From Terracoccus luteus (GTDB lineage: Bacteria > Actinomycetota > Actinomycetes > Actinomycetales > Dermatophilaceae): DNA of 64,000 nt. Each line of letters starts with the position of its first letter. The first letter of the stretch is position 1. A model generated the notes under the pieces. The model was not told the DNA's origin and did not search any database. It saw only the letters and a program-made list of their open reading frames with translations. The stretch is from assembly GCF_003635045.1 (NCBI RefSeq), contig NZ_RBXT01000001.1, forward strand, positions 496,001 to 560,000. Direction: 5' to 3'. Of this stretch, positions 36,092-43,693 are shown piece by piece. The position numbers were made by a program, and so were the translations under genes.

Positions 36092-37530
36092 CAGGCCCGG
36101 ACGGACGGCATCCCGCTGCGACCGTCGCGCGTCGGACGCACCATAAGCATCTGGTCGACGCCCATCCGGCCCTCCTCGAACGCGAGCGCGCCGCCGACGA
36201 GGTAGAGGCGCCAGACGCGCCCCACCTCCTCGCCGACGAGGTCGAGCACCCGCGGCCAGTTGGACTCGAACGTGTCGTACCAGGCGTTCACCGTGCGCAC
36301 GTAGTGCTCGCGCATCCCGTGCACGTCGCGCATCTCGAGACCGGCCCGCTCGAACATCGCGACGGTCTCGCCGACCGGCCGCATGTGCATGTCGGGGGCG
36401 ATGAAGGCCTCGATGAAGGGGCCGCCACCGGGCCGCGTCGTCCGCGACATCTGCTGTACGAGGGCCCGGCCCCCGGGTCGCAGCAGGTCGTGGATGCCGC
36501 GGGCGTACGTCGGGTAGTTCGCCTGACCGACGTGCTCGCCCATCTCGATCGAGCTGATCGTGTCGAACGGGCCGTCCGGCACGTCGCGGTAGTCCTGCAG
36601 CCGGATCTCGACCCGGTCCTGCAGCCCGCGCTCGCGGACGCGCTCGTCGATGAAGGCCTTCTGCTCGGCGCTGATCGTCACCCCGACGACGCTCGCGCCG
36701 TAGTGCTCGGCGGCCCACAGCGACAACGACCCCCAGCCGCAGCCGATGTCGAGGTGGCGCCCGCCAGGCTCGATGCCGAGCTTGCGGCAGACGAGGTCGA
36801 GCTTGTCGCGCTGGGCGTCGCCGACGGTGTAGTCCGGCTCGTCGCTCGTCCAGTAGCCGCACGAGTACGCCATCGTCGGGTCGAGGATGAGCGAGTAGAA
36901 CTCGTTGCTGAGGTCGTAGTGGTGCGAGATCGCGTCGCGGTCACGGGTCAGCGTGTGCAGCCTCCCGCGCAGCCGGGCCTGGCTCGACGGGGGAGCCGGG
37001 GGCAGCCCGACGGCGCCGAGGTCGCGGGCCGCCCGCACGCCGTCGAGCAGCAGCGGCAGTCTGCGGGCCGTAGCGGAGACGCCCGCGGTGACACCAGCGG
37101 CGCCACCCAGTCCGGTCCTCCCCACGCCTTCGCTGGTACCGGCCGACAGGGCGCGGGCGCGTTTCCACACCCGACGGAAGCCGTCGAGCAGGTCACCCTC
37201 GACGTCGATCTCACCCGTCACGTACGCCTGGGCGAGGCCGAGCTCACCGGGGTGGAAGACGAGGCGGCGCAGCGCGGCGGCGTCACGCACGACCACCGTC
37301 GGCGCGTCTGCCGGGCCGTACACGCTGCCGTCCCACGCCCGCAGGCGCAGCGGCAGGTCACCGCCGAACAGCGGCTCGACGAGGCCGGCGAGGCGCGCGG
37401 CGACGCCGTCGGCGCCCGCCCGCCCAGCGGCATCCGGGCGCTGGTCAGTCAGGCCCGTCGGGACGTGCTGTGCGGTCCCGGCCGGCTCGGCGCCCGTCGA
37501 GTCGGTGCCCTGGCGTGCGGTGGTCGTCAT
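36088..37530 (-). CDS. Cyclopropane-fatty-acyl-phospholipid synthase family methyltransferase
   Basis: A 480-residue Cfa-like enzyme that would transfer a methyl(ene) group from SAM to a double bond in membrane lipid acyl chains. The N-terminal lipid-binding region is followed by TRDRDAISHHYDLSNEFYSL, the SAM site HLDIGCGWGSLSLWAA, SAEQKAFIDERVRERGL and the YFxPD-like region. Related actinobacterial enzymes make 10-methyl or cyclopropane fatty acids; which applies here is not visible. The ATG follows GAGGAGC. It is translationally coupled to the DUF1295 gene. Confidence 0.88.
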   Translation of the reverse strand: MTTTARQGTDSTGAEPAGTAQHVPTGLTDQRPDAAGRAGADGVAARLAGLVEPLFGGDLPLRLRAWDGSVYGPADAPTVVVRDAAALRRLVFHPGELGLAQAYVTGEIDVEGDLLDGFRRVWKRARALSAGTSEGVGRTGLGGAAGVTAGVSATARRLPLLLDGVRAARDLGAVGLPPAPPSSQARLRGRLHTLTRDRDAISHHYDLSNEFYSLILDPTMAYSCGYWTSDEPDYTVGDAQRDKLDLVCRKLGIEPGGRHLDIGCGWGSLSLWAAEHYGASVVGVTISAEQKAFIDERVRERGLQDRVEIRLQDYRDVPDGPFDTISSIEMGEHVGQANYPTYARGIHDLLRPGGRALVQQMSRTTRPGGGPFIEAFIAPDMHMRPVGETVAMFERAGLEMRDVHGMREHYVRTVNAWYDTFESNWPRVLDLVGEEVGRVWRLYLVGGALAFEEGRMGVDQMLMVRPTRDGRSGMPSVRAW

Positions 37531-37612
37531 GTCGTGCTCCTCGGGTGTCGGCTGCGGTCGTCGGTTCGCCGCGGACCCCCGGCGCGGATGGGGGCGGCGT
37601 CGGTGTCACGGG

Positions 37613-39211
37613 TCACGCGGGGGAGATCCCGACGGCGGCCTCGCGTCGGCCGTCGCCGGCGGCGACGAGACCGAGGTCGGACAGCTGGGCCGCCCCCACC
37701 CCGCCGAAGTACATGTGCGGGCCCGGGTAGCCGTGGGCCTCGAGACCGAGCGCGCGCGCTGCCTGCGCGATGGCCGGGTCCGGCTCGTGGTCGACGCGGG
37801 CCCGGCCGAGGAGGGGACCAGTCCCGCCGGCCTCGCCACCCTCGCCCTCGCCCTCGGCGGCGTCGGCGTCGGCGTCGTCGAGGAAGCGCACGTGCGCTCG
37901 TGGCGCGTCAATCGCGGGCTGGAGGTCCTCGCCGGCGAGCAGCGAGCGACCCAGTACCTGCATGAGCGCGGTCGTGATGCGGTCGGCGCCGGGAGAGCCG
38001 ACGGCGAGCGCCCCTCCCGCGGCGCTGCGGGCGGTCGTCGGCGCCATGTTCGAGGCGAGCCGGGTGCCCGGCGCGACGGCGTGCAGCCCGAGCCGGTTGA
38101 GCTCGGGCTCGCCGAGGGCGTTGTTGAGCAGGATGCCGGTACCGGGCACGACCATGCCGGCCCCGTAGCCCGAGGACATCGTGATGGCGCACGCCGTGCC
38201 CTCGTCGTCGACGACGGACACGTGGGCCGTCGAGGCGGAGGTGGGCAGCCCGGCGAGGCCATGGCGCTCGACCGCCTCGAGCAGCGCGGTGCCGTCGGCG
38301 AGCAGGTCGTGGCTGCGGTCGTGCACCGACAGCCGGTAGGCGAGCACGCGTCGCTGCACGTCGATGACGTCGGGCCACGACCAGACGCCGGTCGACCGGG
38401 CCGACAGCTCGCCGAGCATCGCGGCGAGCATCGGCCCCCCGACCGACGGGGGCGGGTTGAGGGCGACCGTCCAGCCGCCGAGCGGCCGCAGCGTCGGGGT
38501 CCGCACGACCGCTTCGTAGCCGGCGAGGTCGGCCGCGGTGACGAGGCCGTCGTGGGCGGCCATGTCCTCGACCATGACCCGGCCCACGGCGCCGGTGGTG
38601 AACAGCGACGGTCCCTGCGCGGCGAGCAGGTCGAGGATGTCGGCGAGGTCGGTGTTGAGCGAGGTCTCGCCCGGCTGCAGCGCGCCGCCGTCCGCCCCCG
38701 TGACGAGGGCGTGGGCCTCCGGGTCGGCGCCGAAGAGCGCGTCGCGCACGATGCCGAGGTAGAGCGCGGCCGCCGCCCCCACCCGGTAGCCGTCGCGGCA
38801 GGCGCGGGCCGCGGGCTCGACGAGGCGGCGCCACGGCAGCACGCCGGCCCGGTCACGGGCGAGGGCCAGCGCCTGCACCGCGCCGGACGTCGCGACCGAC
38901 CCGTGGCCCGCCCCCATGGTGACGCCGCCGCCGTAGTCGGTGCGCACGTGCCGCACCCCCTGCCCGAACCGGGAGGTGGGCAGGCCGCGGCCGGGCATCT
39001 CGACGTTGCCGTCGACCACCCACGGGTCGTCGCCGGCGGGCCATACGTTGACGAAGGCGCCGCCCATCATGCTGACGACACCGGGCTCGGTGCTCATCGC
39101 GACCAGCGCCGCGGCGACGGCGGCGTCGACGGCCGTGCCGCCGTCCTGCGCCACCTCGAGCGCCGCGTCGCGCGCGGCCTCACCGGTGGCGGCGACCGCG
39201 ACGCGGTTCAC
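37613..39211 (-). CDS. ggt: Gamma-glutamyltranspeptidase family protein
   Basis: A 532-residue Ntn-hydrolase that would cleave gamma-glutamyl compounds such as glutathione and self-process at a threonine. The family start VAATGEAARDAALEVAQDGG, then TAVDAAVAAALVAMSTEPGV, the pre-cleavage region, the nucleophile site STAHVSVVDDEGTACAIT and GTGILLNNAL are present. The C-terminal substrate loop includes SNMAPTTAR, a variant of the usual SSMSPT. No signal peptide precedes GTG 39211, so it is either cytoplasmic or exported by other means. The start overlaps the stop of a 48-codon upstream ORF. Confidence 0.87.
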   Translation of the reverse strand: MNRVAVAATGEAARDAALEVAQDGGTAVDAAVAAALVAMSTEPGVVSMMGGAFVNVWPAGDDPWVVDGNVEMPGRGLPTSRFGQGVRHVRTDYGGGVTMGAGHGSVATSGAVQALALARDRAGVLPWRRLVEPAARACRDGYRVGAAAALYLGIVRDALFGADPEAHALVTGADGGALQPGETSLNTDLADILDLLAAQGPSLFTTGAVGRVMVEDMAAHDGLVTAADLAGYEAVVRTPTLRPLGGWTVALNPPPSVGGPMLAAMLGELSARSTGVWSWPDVIDVQRRVLAYRLSVHDRSHDLLADGTALLEAVERHGLAGLPTSASTAHVSVVDDEGTACAITMSSGYGAGMVVPGTGILLNNALGEPELNRLGLHAVAPGTRLASNMAPTTARSAAGGALAVGSPGADRITTALMQVLGRSLLAGEDLQPAIDAPRAHVRFLDDADADAAEGEGEGGEAGGTGPLLGRARVDHEPDPAIAQAARALGLEAHGYPGPHMYFGGVGAAQLSDLGLVAAGDGRREAAVGISPA

Positions 39212-39354
39212 CGTCGCCCGACCGGATGCCGGTGGGCCACCGAGGCGCCCGTCGTGACGCCCGTCGTGACGTCCGGCGCCGGGCCAGGGGCTGGCGCGAC
39301 GGCCCACCGTCGGTCCGGGTCGGGCGGGCCGGGGTGGCGGGGCAGGTCGGCCAT
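39208..39354 (-). CDS. Small upstream ORF coupled to ggt
   Basis: A 48-codon open frame, beginning MADLPRHPGPPDPDRRWAVA, Pro/Arg-rich with no recognisable domain. TACGGT lies six bases before its ATG on the same strand, the leaderless pattern of this window, and its TGA overlaps the GTG of ggt. It may be a real small protein, a leader ORF that lets ribosomes reach ggt, or chance. It contains one motif copy (39224-39231). Confidence 0.42.
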   Translation of the reverse strand: MADLPRHPGPPDPDRRWAVAPAPGPAPDVTTGVTTGASVAHRHPVGRR

Positions 39355-39360
39355 GGCACC

Positions 39361-39366
39361 ACCGTA
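39361..39366 (-). promoter_or_regulatory. -10 element TACGGT upstream of the ggt unit
   Basis: On the reverse strand TACGGT is six bases before ATG 39354. It is the only promoter-like element seen between ggt and the LysR gene. Confidence 0.5.
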
Positions 39367-39468
39367 TTGGTCGAGGGCCACTCGCGACGGGAGCGGTCGG
39401 GTGGGCCGTCGGCAGGTCGCCGCCATCCCCGCCCTCGCCGGGTGGACGGGCGCGGTGGGAGCGCCCGG

Positions 39469-40434
39469 TCAGCCGGTGACGAGCGCGGGCGCCTCGGCGC
39501 CGGACGCCTGCGTGCGGCTCGAGCCGGCCGCCGCCCGGGCGGCCTCGCACAGGGCCTGCAGGGCGGCGCCGACCGCAGGGACCCGCTGCAGGTCGGGGGT
39601 GGTCACGGCGAGGATCTGGCGACGCGACGGCGGTGAGAGGGGCAGCGACACGACGTCGTCGTGCTTCGCCGCGCCGAGGATGATGTCGGGCACGAGGGCG
39701 ACCCCGAGACCGGCGCTGACGAGCCCGATCTGCGCGACGTAGTCCTCCGTCTCGAACGCGACGTTCGGGGTGAAGCCCACGCCGGTGGCGAGCGAGAGCA
39801 GGTAGCCGCGACAGCGCGGACACCCGGCGATCCATTCCTCGTCGGCGAAGTCCGCCATCGAGGCGGTCCCTGCGTCGGCCAGCGGGTGCGCGCGGGGCAC
39901 GACGAGGCGCACCTCGTCGTCGAGCAGGTGCCGGGTGACGAGCAGCGACAGGTCCTCCTCGAGCTCGCCGAGGTCCTGTCCCTCGTAGGCGAAGACGACG
40001 GCGATGTCGCAGTCGCCGGCCCGCAGCGCGGCGAGGGACTCCGGCGGCTCGGCCTCGGTGAAGGTCACGCTGATGTCGGGGTGGCGCGCCTTGACGATCG
40101 CGAGCGAGCGCGGCACGAGCGTCGCCGACGAGCTCGGGAAGGCCTGCAGCCGCACCCGACCGGCGCGCAGCCCGGCGATGGCGGTGATCTCCTCCTCGGC
40201 GGCGTCGAGGGCCGCGAGCACCCCGACGGCGTGGCGGGCGAGCACCCGACCGGCCTCCGTGAGGCGCACCTGCCGGCCGTAGCGCTCGACGAGCACCGTG
40301 CCGGTGCGCTGCTCGAGCCGGCGCACCATCTGCGAGATCGCCGGCTGGGTGAACCCGAGGGCGTTGGCGGCGCTCGTGAAGCTGCCCTCGTCGGCGATGG
40401 CCTTCATGACCCGGAGGCCGGCAGCGTCGATCAT
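39469..40434 (-). CDS. LysR-family transcriptional regulator
   Basis: A 321-residue LysR regulator. The N-terminal winged helix-turn-helix is clear (AIADEGSFTSAANALGFTQPAISQMVRRLEQ, residues ~12-42). The effector domain follows (GRVRLQAFPSSSATLVPRSL). It has a CPRC pair in the ligand domain that could respond to redox or metal (inference). The ATG has TATGAT six bases upstream, so it is leaderless. An operator-like dyad overlaps that -10, suggesting autoregulation. It diverges from the sirtuin gene. Confidence 0.9.
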   Translation of the reverse strand: MIDAAGLRVMKAIADEGSFTSAANALGFTQPAISQMVRRLEQRTGTVLVERYGRQVRLTEAGRVLARHAVGVLAALDAAEEEITAIAGLRAGRVRLQAFPSSSATLVPRSLAIVKARHPDISVTFTEAEPPESLAALRAGDCDIAVVFAYEGQDLGELEEDLSLLVTRHLLDDEVRLVVPRAHPLADAGTASMADFADEEWIAGCPRCRGYLLSLATGVGFTPNVAFETEDYVAQIGLVSAGLGVALVPDIILGAAKHDDVVSLPLSPPSRRQILAVTTPDLQRVPAVGAALQALCEAARAAAGSSRTQASGAEAPALVTG

Positions 40435-40440
40435 GCCCCG

Positions 40441-40459
40441 ATCATAACAACCACTTATG
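40441..40459. promoter_or_regulatory. LysR operator dyad over the regulator's own -10
   Basis: CATAA (40443-40447) and TTATG (40455-40459) form a dyad with a seven-base spacer that contains a T-N11-A LysR box. The reverse-strand TATGAT -10 (40441-40446) of the LysR gene lies inside it. Confidence 0.6.
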
Positions 40460-40499
40460 GATGCCGGTCGCGGACGTCATGGTGAGACGCACGAGAACG

Positions 40500-40505
40500 T
40501 ACGCT
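40500..40505 (+). promoter_or_regulatory. -10 element TACGCT for the sirtuin gene
   Basis: TACGCT is six bases before GTG 40512 and decides this start over upstream in-frame codons. Confidence 0.55.
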
Positions 40506-40511
40506 GGGACG

Positions 40512-41456
40512 GTGACGCAACCGCCCGGCATCCCCGCGCGTGGCGCCACCCGACTGGCCACGTCCCGCACGCTGCCCCTCGAGGTGAGCGACCTCGGCAC
40601 CTTCGACGACCTCGTCGACCTCGTCAGCGGCGGTGGGGTCGTCGTCCTCTCCGGCGCCGGCCTGTCCACGGAGTCCGGCATCCCCGACTACCGCGGCCCC
40701 GACGGCACGCGCCGGGTCGAGCCCATGACGTACGGCGAGTTCGCCGGGTCGAGCGAGGCGCGGCGTCGGTACTGGGCCCGCAGCTACATCGGGTGGCAGC
40801 GGTTCAACGCCGCGGCACCGAACACCGGTCACCGTCGGGTCACCCAGCTGCAGCGGGCCGGCTTCGTCGGCCCGGTGATCACCCAGAACGTCGACGGACT
40901 GCACCAGGCCGCGGGCGCCCGGGACGTCATCGAGCTGCACGGCTCGCTGGACCGGGCGGTGTGCCTGACCTGCGGCGAGGTCACCTCGCGCATCGGCCTG
41001 CACGAGCGGATGACCCAGGGCAACCCCGGCTTCATGGACCGTTTCGCCGCGGCGGCGGAGGCGGTCGGGTCGCAGTGGGGTGAGCAGGTGCGCCCCGACG
41101 GCGACATCGTCCTGGCCGACGACCTCGTCGAGACCTTCCACCCGCCGCGCTGCCTCGTGTGCGGGCACGACACGGTCAAGCCGGACGTCGTCTTCTTCGG
41201 CGAGTCCGTGCCCCGCGAGGTCGTCGAGCGGTGCTTCTCCCTCGTCGAGCAGGCGCGGGCGTTGCTCGTGCTCGGGTCGTCGCTCGCCGTGATGAGTGGC
41301 TACCGCTTCGTGCGCCGGGCCCACCGCGAGGGGGTGCCGGTCGCCATCGTCACCCGGTCGGCGACGCGCGGCGACGCGGAGGCCAGCCTCCGGCTGCACG
41401 CGCCCCTCGGTGACACCCTCGACGCGCTCGTCGAGGCCCTGCACGTCGAGCCCTGA
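40512..41456 (+). CDS. Sir2-family NAD-dependent protein deacylase
   Basis: A 314-residue sirtuin that removes acyl groups from lysine using NAD. Motifs in order are GAGLSTESGIPDYRGPDG (NAD site), TQNVDGLHQAAG, the catalytic histidine in ELHGSLDRAV, a four-cysteine zinc site (CLTCGE and CLVCGH) and KPDVVFFGESVP. An inserted region between the Cys pairs (about 50 residues with HERMTQGNPGFMDRF) is larger than in CobB but common in actinobacterial class II sirtuins. A strong terminator follows, shared with convergent lexA. Confidence 0.92.
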   Translation: MTQPPGIPARGATRLATSRTLPLEVSDLGTFDDLVDLVSGGGVVVLSGAGLSTESGIPDYRGPDGTRRVEPMTYGEFAGSSEARRRYWARSYIGWQRFNAAAPNTGHRRVTQLQRAGFVGPVITQNVDGLHQAAGARDVIELHGSLDRAVCLTCGEVTSRIGLHERMTQGNPGFMDRFAAAAEAVGSQWGEQVRPDGDIVLADDLVETFHPPRCLVCGHDTVKPDVVFFGESVPREVVERCFSLVEQARALLVLGSSLAVMSGYRFVRRAHREGVPVAIVTRSATRGDAEASLRLHAPLGDTLDALVEALHVEP

Positions 41457-41462
41457 CGCACG

Positions 41463-41495
41463 GACGCCCGCCCGACGGGAGGTCGGGCGGGCGTC
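41463..41495. terminator. Bidirectional terminator between sirtuin gene and lexA
   Basis: A perfect 14-bp stem GACGCCCGCCCGAC (41463-41476) with its complement (41482-41495) and a five-base loop. Confidence 0.8.
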
Positions 41496-41509
41496 TGCGT
41501 CGGTGGAGC

Positions 41510-41550
41510 TCTCGGTCGGTGCTCGGTCGGTGCTCGGTCGGTGCTCGGTC
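41510..41550 (+). repeat. 11-bp tandem repeat in the sirtuin-lexA gap
   Basis: CTCGGTCGGTG recurs in tandem three times, with a fourth, diverged copy after it. The repeat is intergenic, past the 3' ends of both convergent genes. Confidence 0.7.
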
Positions 41551-41596
41551 AGACCACGATCGTGCCCTCGGTCATGCCCTGGTCGTGCGTTCCCGG

Positions 41597-42325
41597 TCAG
41601 ACCCGGCGCAGGACCGCCGTCACCTTGCCGAGGATGGTCGCGTCGTCACCGTCGATCGGTGAGAAGTCGGGGTTGTGCGGCAGCAGCCAGACGTGGCCGT
41701 CCTTGCGCTTGAACGTCTTGACCGTCGCCTCGTTGTCGAGCAGCGCCGCCACGATGTCACCGTTCTCGGCCGTCTGCTGCTGGTGCACGACGACCCAGTC
41801 ACCGTCGCAGATGGCCGCGTCGACCATCGAGTCGCCGACCACCTTGAGCAGGAAGAGCGAGCCCTCGCCGACGAGCTGGCGGGGGAGCGGGAAGACGTCG
41901 TCGACGACCTCGTCGGCGAGGATCGGCGTGCCGGCCGCGATGCGACCGAGCACCGGGACGTACGTCGCCTGCGGACGCGCGTCACCCGAGCCGGTGTCGT
42001 CGGCGCCCGCCCCGTCCACGCTCGGCAGCGGCGCGCCCGGCGAACCCGAGGCCGGGTGGCGGGCGGCGGAGGCGTCGGGGGAGACGACCTCGATGGCCCG
42101 GGGGCGGTTGGGGTCGCGGCGCAGGAAGCCCTTGCGCTCGAGGGCCGCCAGCTGGTGGGAGACGCTCGAGGGACTGGCCAGGCCCACGGCCTCGCCGATC
42201 TCGCGCATGCTCGGCGGATACCCGCGACGGTCGACGGAGTTGCGGATCACCTCGAGCACCCGACGCTGACGCACCGTGAGGCCGTCACCCCGGTCGCGGT
42301 CGGGCAGCTCGGTCACGTCAGCCAT
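41597..42325 (-). CDS. lexA: SOS repressor LexA
   Basis: The repressor of DNA-damage genes, 242 residues. The N-terminal winged helix ([32 protein letters not shown]) is followed by a disordered linker and the S24 latent protease domain. The self-cleavage bond is Ala131-Gly132 in RIAAGTP; the Ser-Lys dyad is S166 (GDSM) and K203 (TVKTF). The ATG follows AGGGGA. The linker (residues ~85-118) is long for the family but similar in other actinobacteria. It diverges from a LysM gene with SOS-box-like sequence between. Confidence 0.96.
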   Translation of the reverse strand: MADVTELPDRDRGDGLTVRQRRVLEVIRNSVDRRGYPPSMREIGEAVGLASPSSVSHQLAALERKGFLRRDPNRPRAIEVVSPDASAARHPASGSPGAPLPSVDGAGADDTGSGDARPQATYVPVLGRIAAGTPILADEVVDDVFPLPRQLVGEGSLFLLKVVGDSMVDAAICDGDWVVVHQQQTAENGDIVAALLDNEATVKTFKRKDGHVWLLPHNPDFSPIDGDDATILGKVTAVLRRV

Positions 42326-42414
42326 GGTGTCCCCTTCGTCGGTCTGCGCCGCTGCGAGAGGCCCTCTCGGGACCCACTGTCAGTGGTGACTGGTGTGGTT
42401 GGTGATGTGAGAGC

Positions 42415-42455
42415 AGCGTACGAGGTTCGAACACACATGCCAAACATCCGTTCGA
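42415..42455. promoter_or_regulatory. lexA promoter and LexA-box-like sites
   Basis: On the reverse strand TACGCT (42420-42415) is a likely lexA -10. Just upstream lie TCGAAC (42427-42432) and CCAAACATCCGTTCGA (42440-42455). The latter is two mismatches from the actinobacterial LexA box TCGAAC-N4-GTTCGA. A further TCGAAC half-site lies at 42509-42514, closer to the LysM gene. Confidence 0.6.
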
Positions 42456-42613
42456 GGCGTGTCTCGACTTTGTCGGGCCACCGTGCTAGAAATCGTACAG
42501 ACGTTCTATCGAACACGTGTCCCGACGATCCACAGGGCGCGCGGACACCGCTCTCGACCGAACCGACCGACCAGGCCGACCTCCTCACCGGGGGCCGGAA
42601 CGAGGAGGACACC

Positions 42614-43069
42614 ATGGGCGCCACCGTCCTGAGCTTCGCCGACCCGAGCCCCGTCACCCCGGCCCGCGCCGTCGGCGCCGCACACCCGTCCGCCGACCCG
42701 ACCCACCCGGCGTACGGCCGCCCCGGCCGGCCTCGGCTCGTCTCACTGCCCACCGGGGCCGACGCCCTGGGGCGGGTCCGCCGCGCGCGGCCGGTGCTGC
42801 GCATCACCCGGCTCGGGCGCCTCGTCCTCGTCACCGGGACCCTCGCCGTCGTCATCGCCCTGAGCGTCGGGCTGGCCGGCCAGCTGGCGTCGGCCGGTGG
42901 CGAGTCCCGTCCGGTCATCGTCAGGTCCGGTGAGACGCTCTCGCAGATCGCCGCGCGTGAGCTGCCCGACCTGGCCGTCCGTGACGGCGTCGTCGCGCTC
43001 CAGCTGCAGAACTCCCTCGCGAGCGACCAGGTCAGCGCCGGTCAGCAGCTGCTCGTGCCCACGCCCTGA
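42614..43069 (+). CDS. LysM-domain membrane protein, likely SOS cell-division inhibitor (DivS/ChiZ/YneA-like)
   Basis: A 151-residue protein with a disordered cytoplasmic N-terminus, one membrane helix (LVLVTGTLAVVIALSVGLAG, about residues 72-92) and a C-terminal LysM domain (VIVRSGETLSQIAARELPD, ending SAGQQLLVPTP). The divergent position next to lexA and the domain plan match mycobacterial ChiZ and corynebacterial DivS, which delay division during DNA damage. That role is inferred from context. The ATG follows GAGGAGG. Half and imperfect LexA boxes lie upstream. Confidence 0.82.
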   Translation: MGATVLSFADPSPVTPARAVGAAHPSADPTHPAYGRPGRPRLVSLPTGADALGRVRRARPVLRITRLGRLVLVTGTLAVVIALSVGLAGQLASAGGESRPVIVRSGETLSQIAARELPDLAVRDGVVALQLQNSLASDQVSAGQQLLVPTP

Positions 43070-43200
43070 CCTGTCCTCGAGTCGTCCCTGACCGGTCCCC
43101 GACCCGTCCCGCGAGCCCACCGGGCGCGGGGCCTCAGACCGCCGCACGACCTCGTCCTGCGGCTGGTGCATTCGGCGCCTCGACCCCGCCGACCGCACCC

Positions 43201-43234
43201 GGACGCCGCACCTCGCCACCGGGGTGCGGCGTCC
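43201..43234 (+). terminator. Terminator after the LysM gene
   Basis: GGACGCCGCACC (43201-43212) pairs with GGTGCGGCGTCC (43223-43234), 12 bp with a 10-base loop. Confidence 0.7.
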
Positions 43235-43357
43235 TCCCGTCGTCCGCCCCTGTCGTCCTCCGCTGCCGTCTTTGTCCGTCGTCACGCCTGTGGACGGCTG
43301 CCGACGTCGGTGTCGTCGGTCGCCCTACCCTCGCCACGGGGGCAGGGAGAAGGAGCG

Positions 43358-43693
43358 ATGCGGTACGAAGTGGAGCCCGGTGACCTCCGGGCCGAGGCGG
43401 CCGGGCTCGGCGAGACGAGCGGAGCCCTCCGAGCGGTCGACCTCAGCGGCGTCTGGGCCGTCGTCACCCGGGCGATCCCGGCGGGCACGACCGCCCGGGC
43501 GGTCCCGGGCGTGGCCGCAACATGGGCCGACGAGCTGGCGTCGGCCCGGTACGCGCTGACCCGGCTGGGCACCCATCTCTCGTGCGCCGGCTCCGGCTAC
43601 GACGCCGTCGAGGGGTCCACGGCGGCGCTCCTGACCGGACCGTTGGGGGGTGCCTCCGACGGGACGGCGCCGCCCGTGACGCAGGCCTCATGA
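43358..43693 (+). CDS. Small WXG100-like/secretion-target-type protein
   Basis: A 111-residue protein with two helical stretches and no signal peptide. The central part (VAATWADELASARYALTRLGTHLSCAGSGYDAVEG) resembles the second helix of WXG100/ESX-type proteins ending in the YxxxD/E-like GYDAVE. The first helix lacks a clear WXG. It precedes and is coupled (ATGA) to a large alpha/beta hydrolase whose N-terminus is also helical, an arrangement common in actinobacteria. No type VII secretion machinery lies nearby. The ATG follows GAAGGAG. Confidence 0.6.
   Translation: MRYEVEPGDLRAEAAGLGETSGALRAVDLSGVWAVVTRAIPAGTTARAVPGVAATWADELASARYALTRLGTHLSCAGSGYDAVEGSTAALLTGPLGGASDGTAPPVTQAS

Noticed and set aside
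39212-39426. Frameshift fusing the small ORF to ggt as one protein
   Set aside because: Ggt homology begins normally at GTG 39211 and the small ORF does not resemble a Ggt N-terminus.
40676-40683. Motif copies at 40676, 47607 and 63523 as independent evidence of selection
   Set aside because: There CGGCATCC encodes conserved protein residues (GIPD in sirtuins, PGIQ in NrdJ, GIQ in malate synthase), so they may be coincidental; I counted them but do not lean on them.
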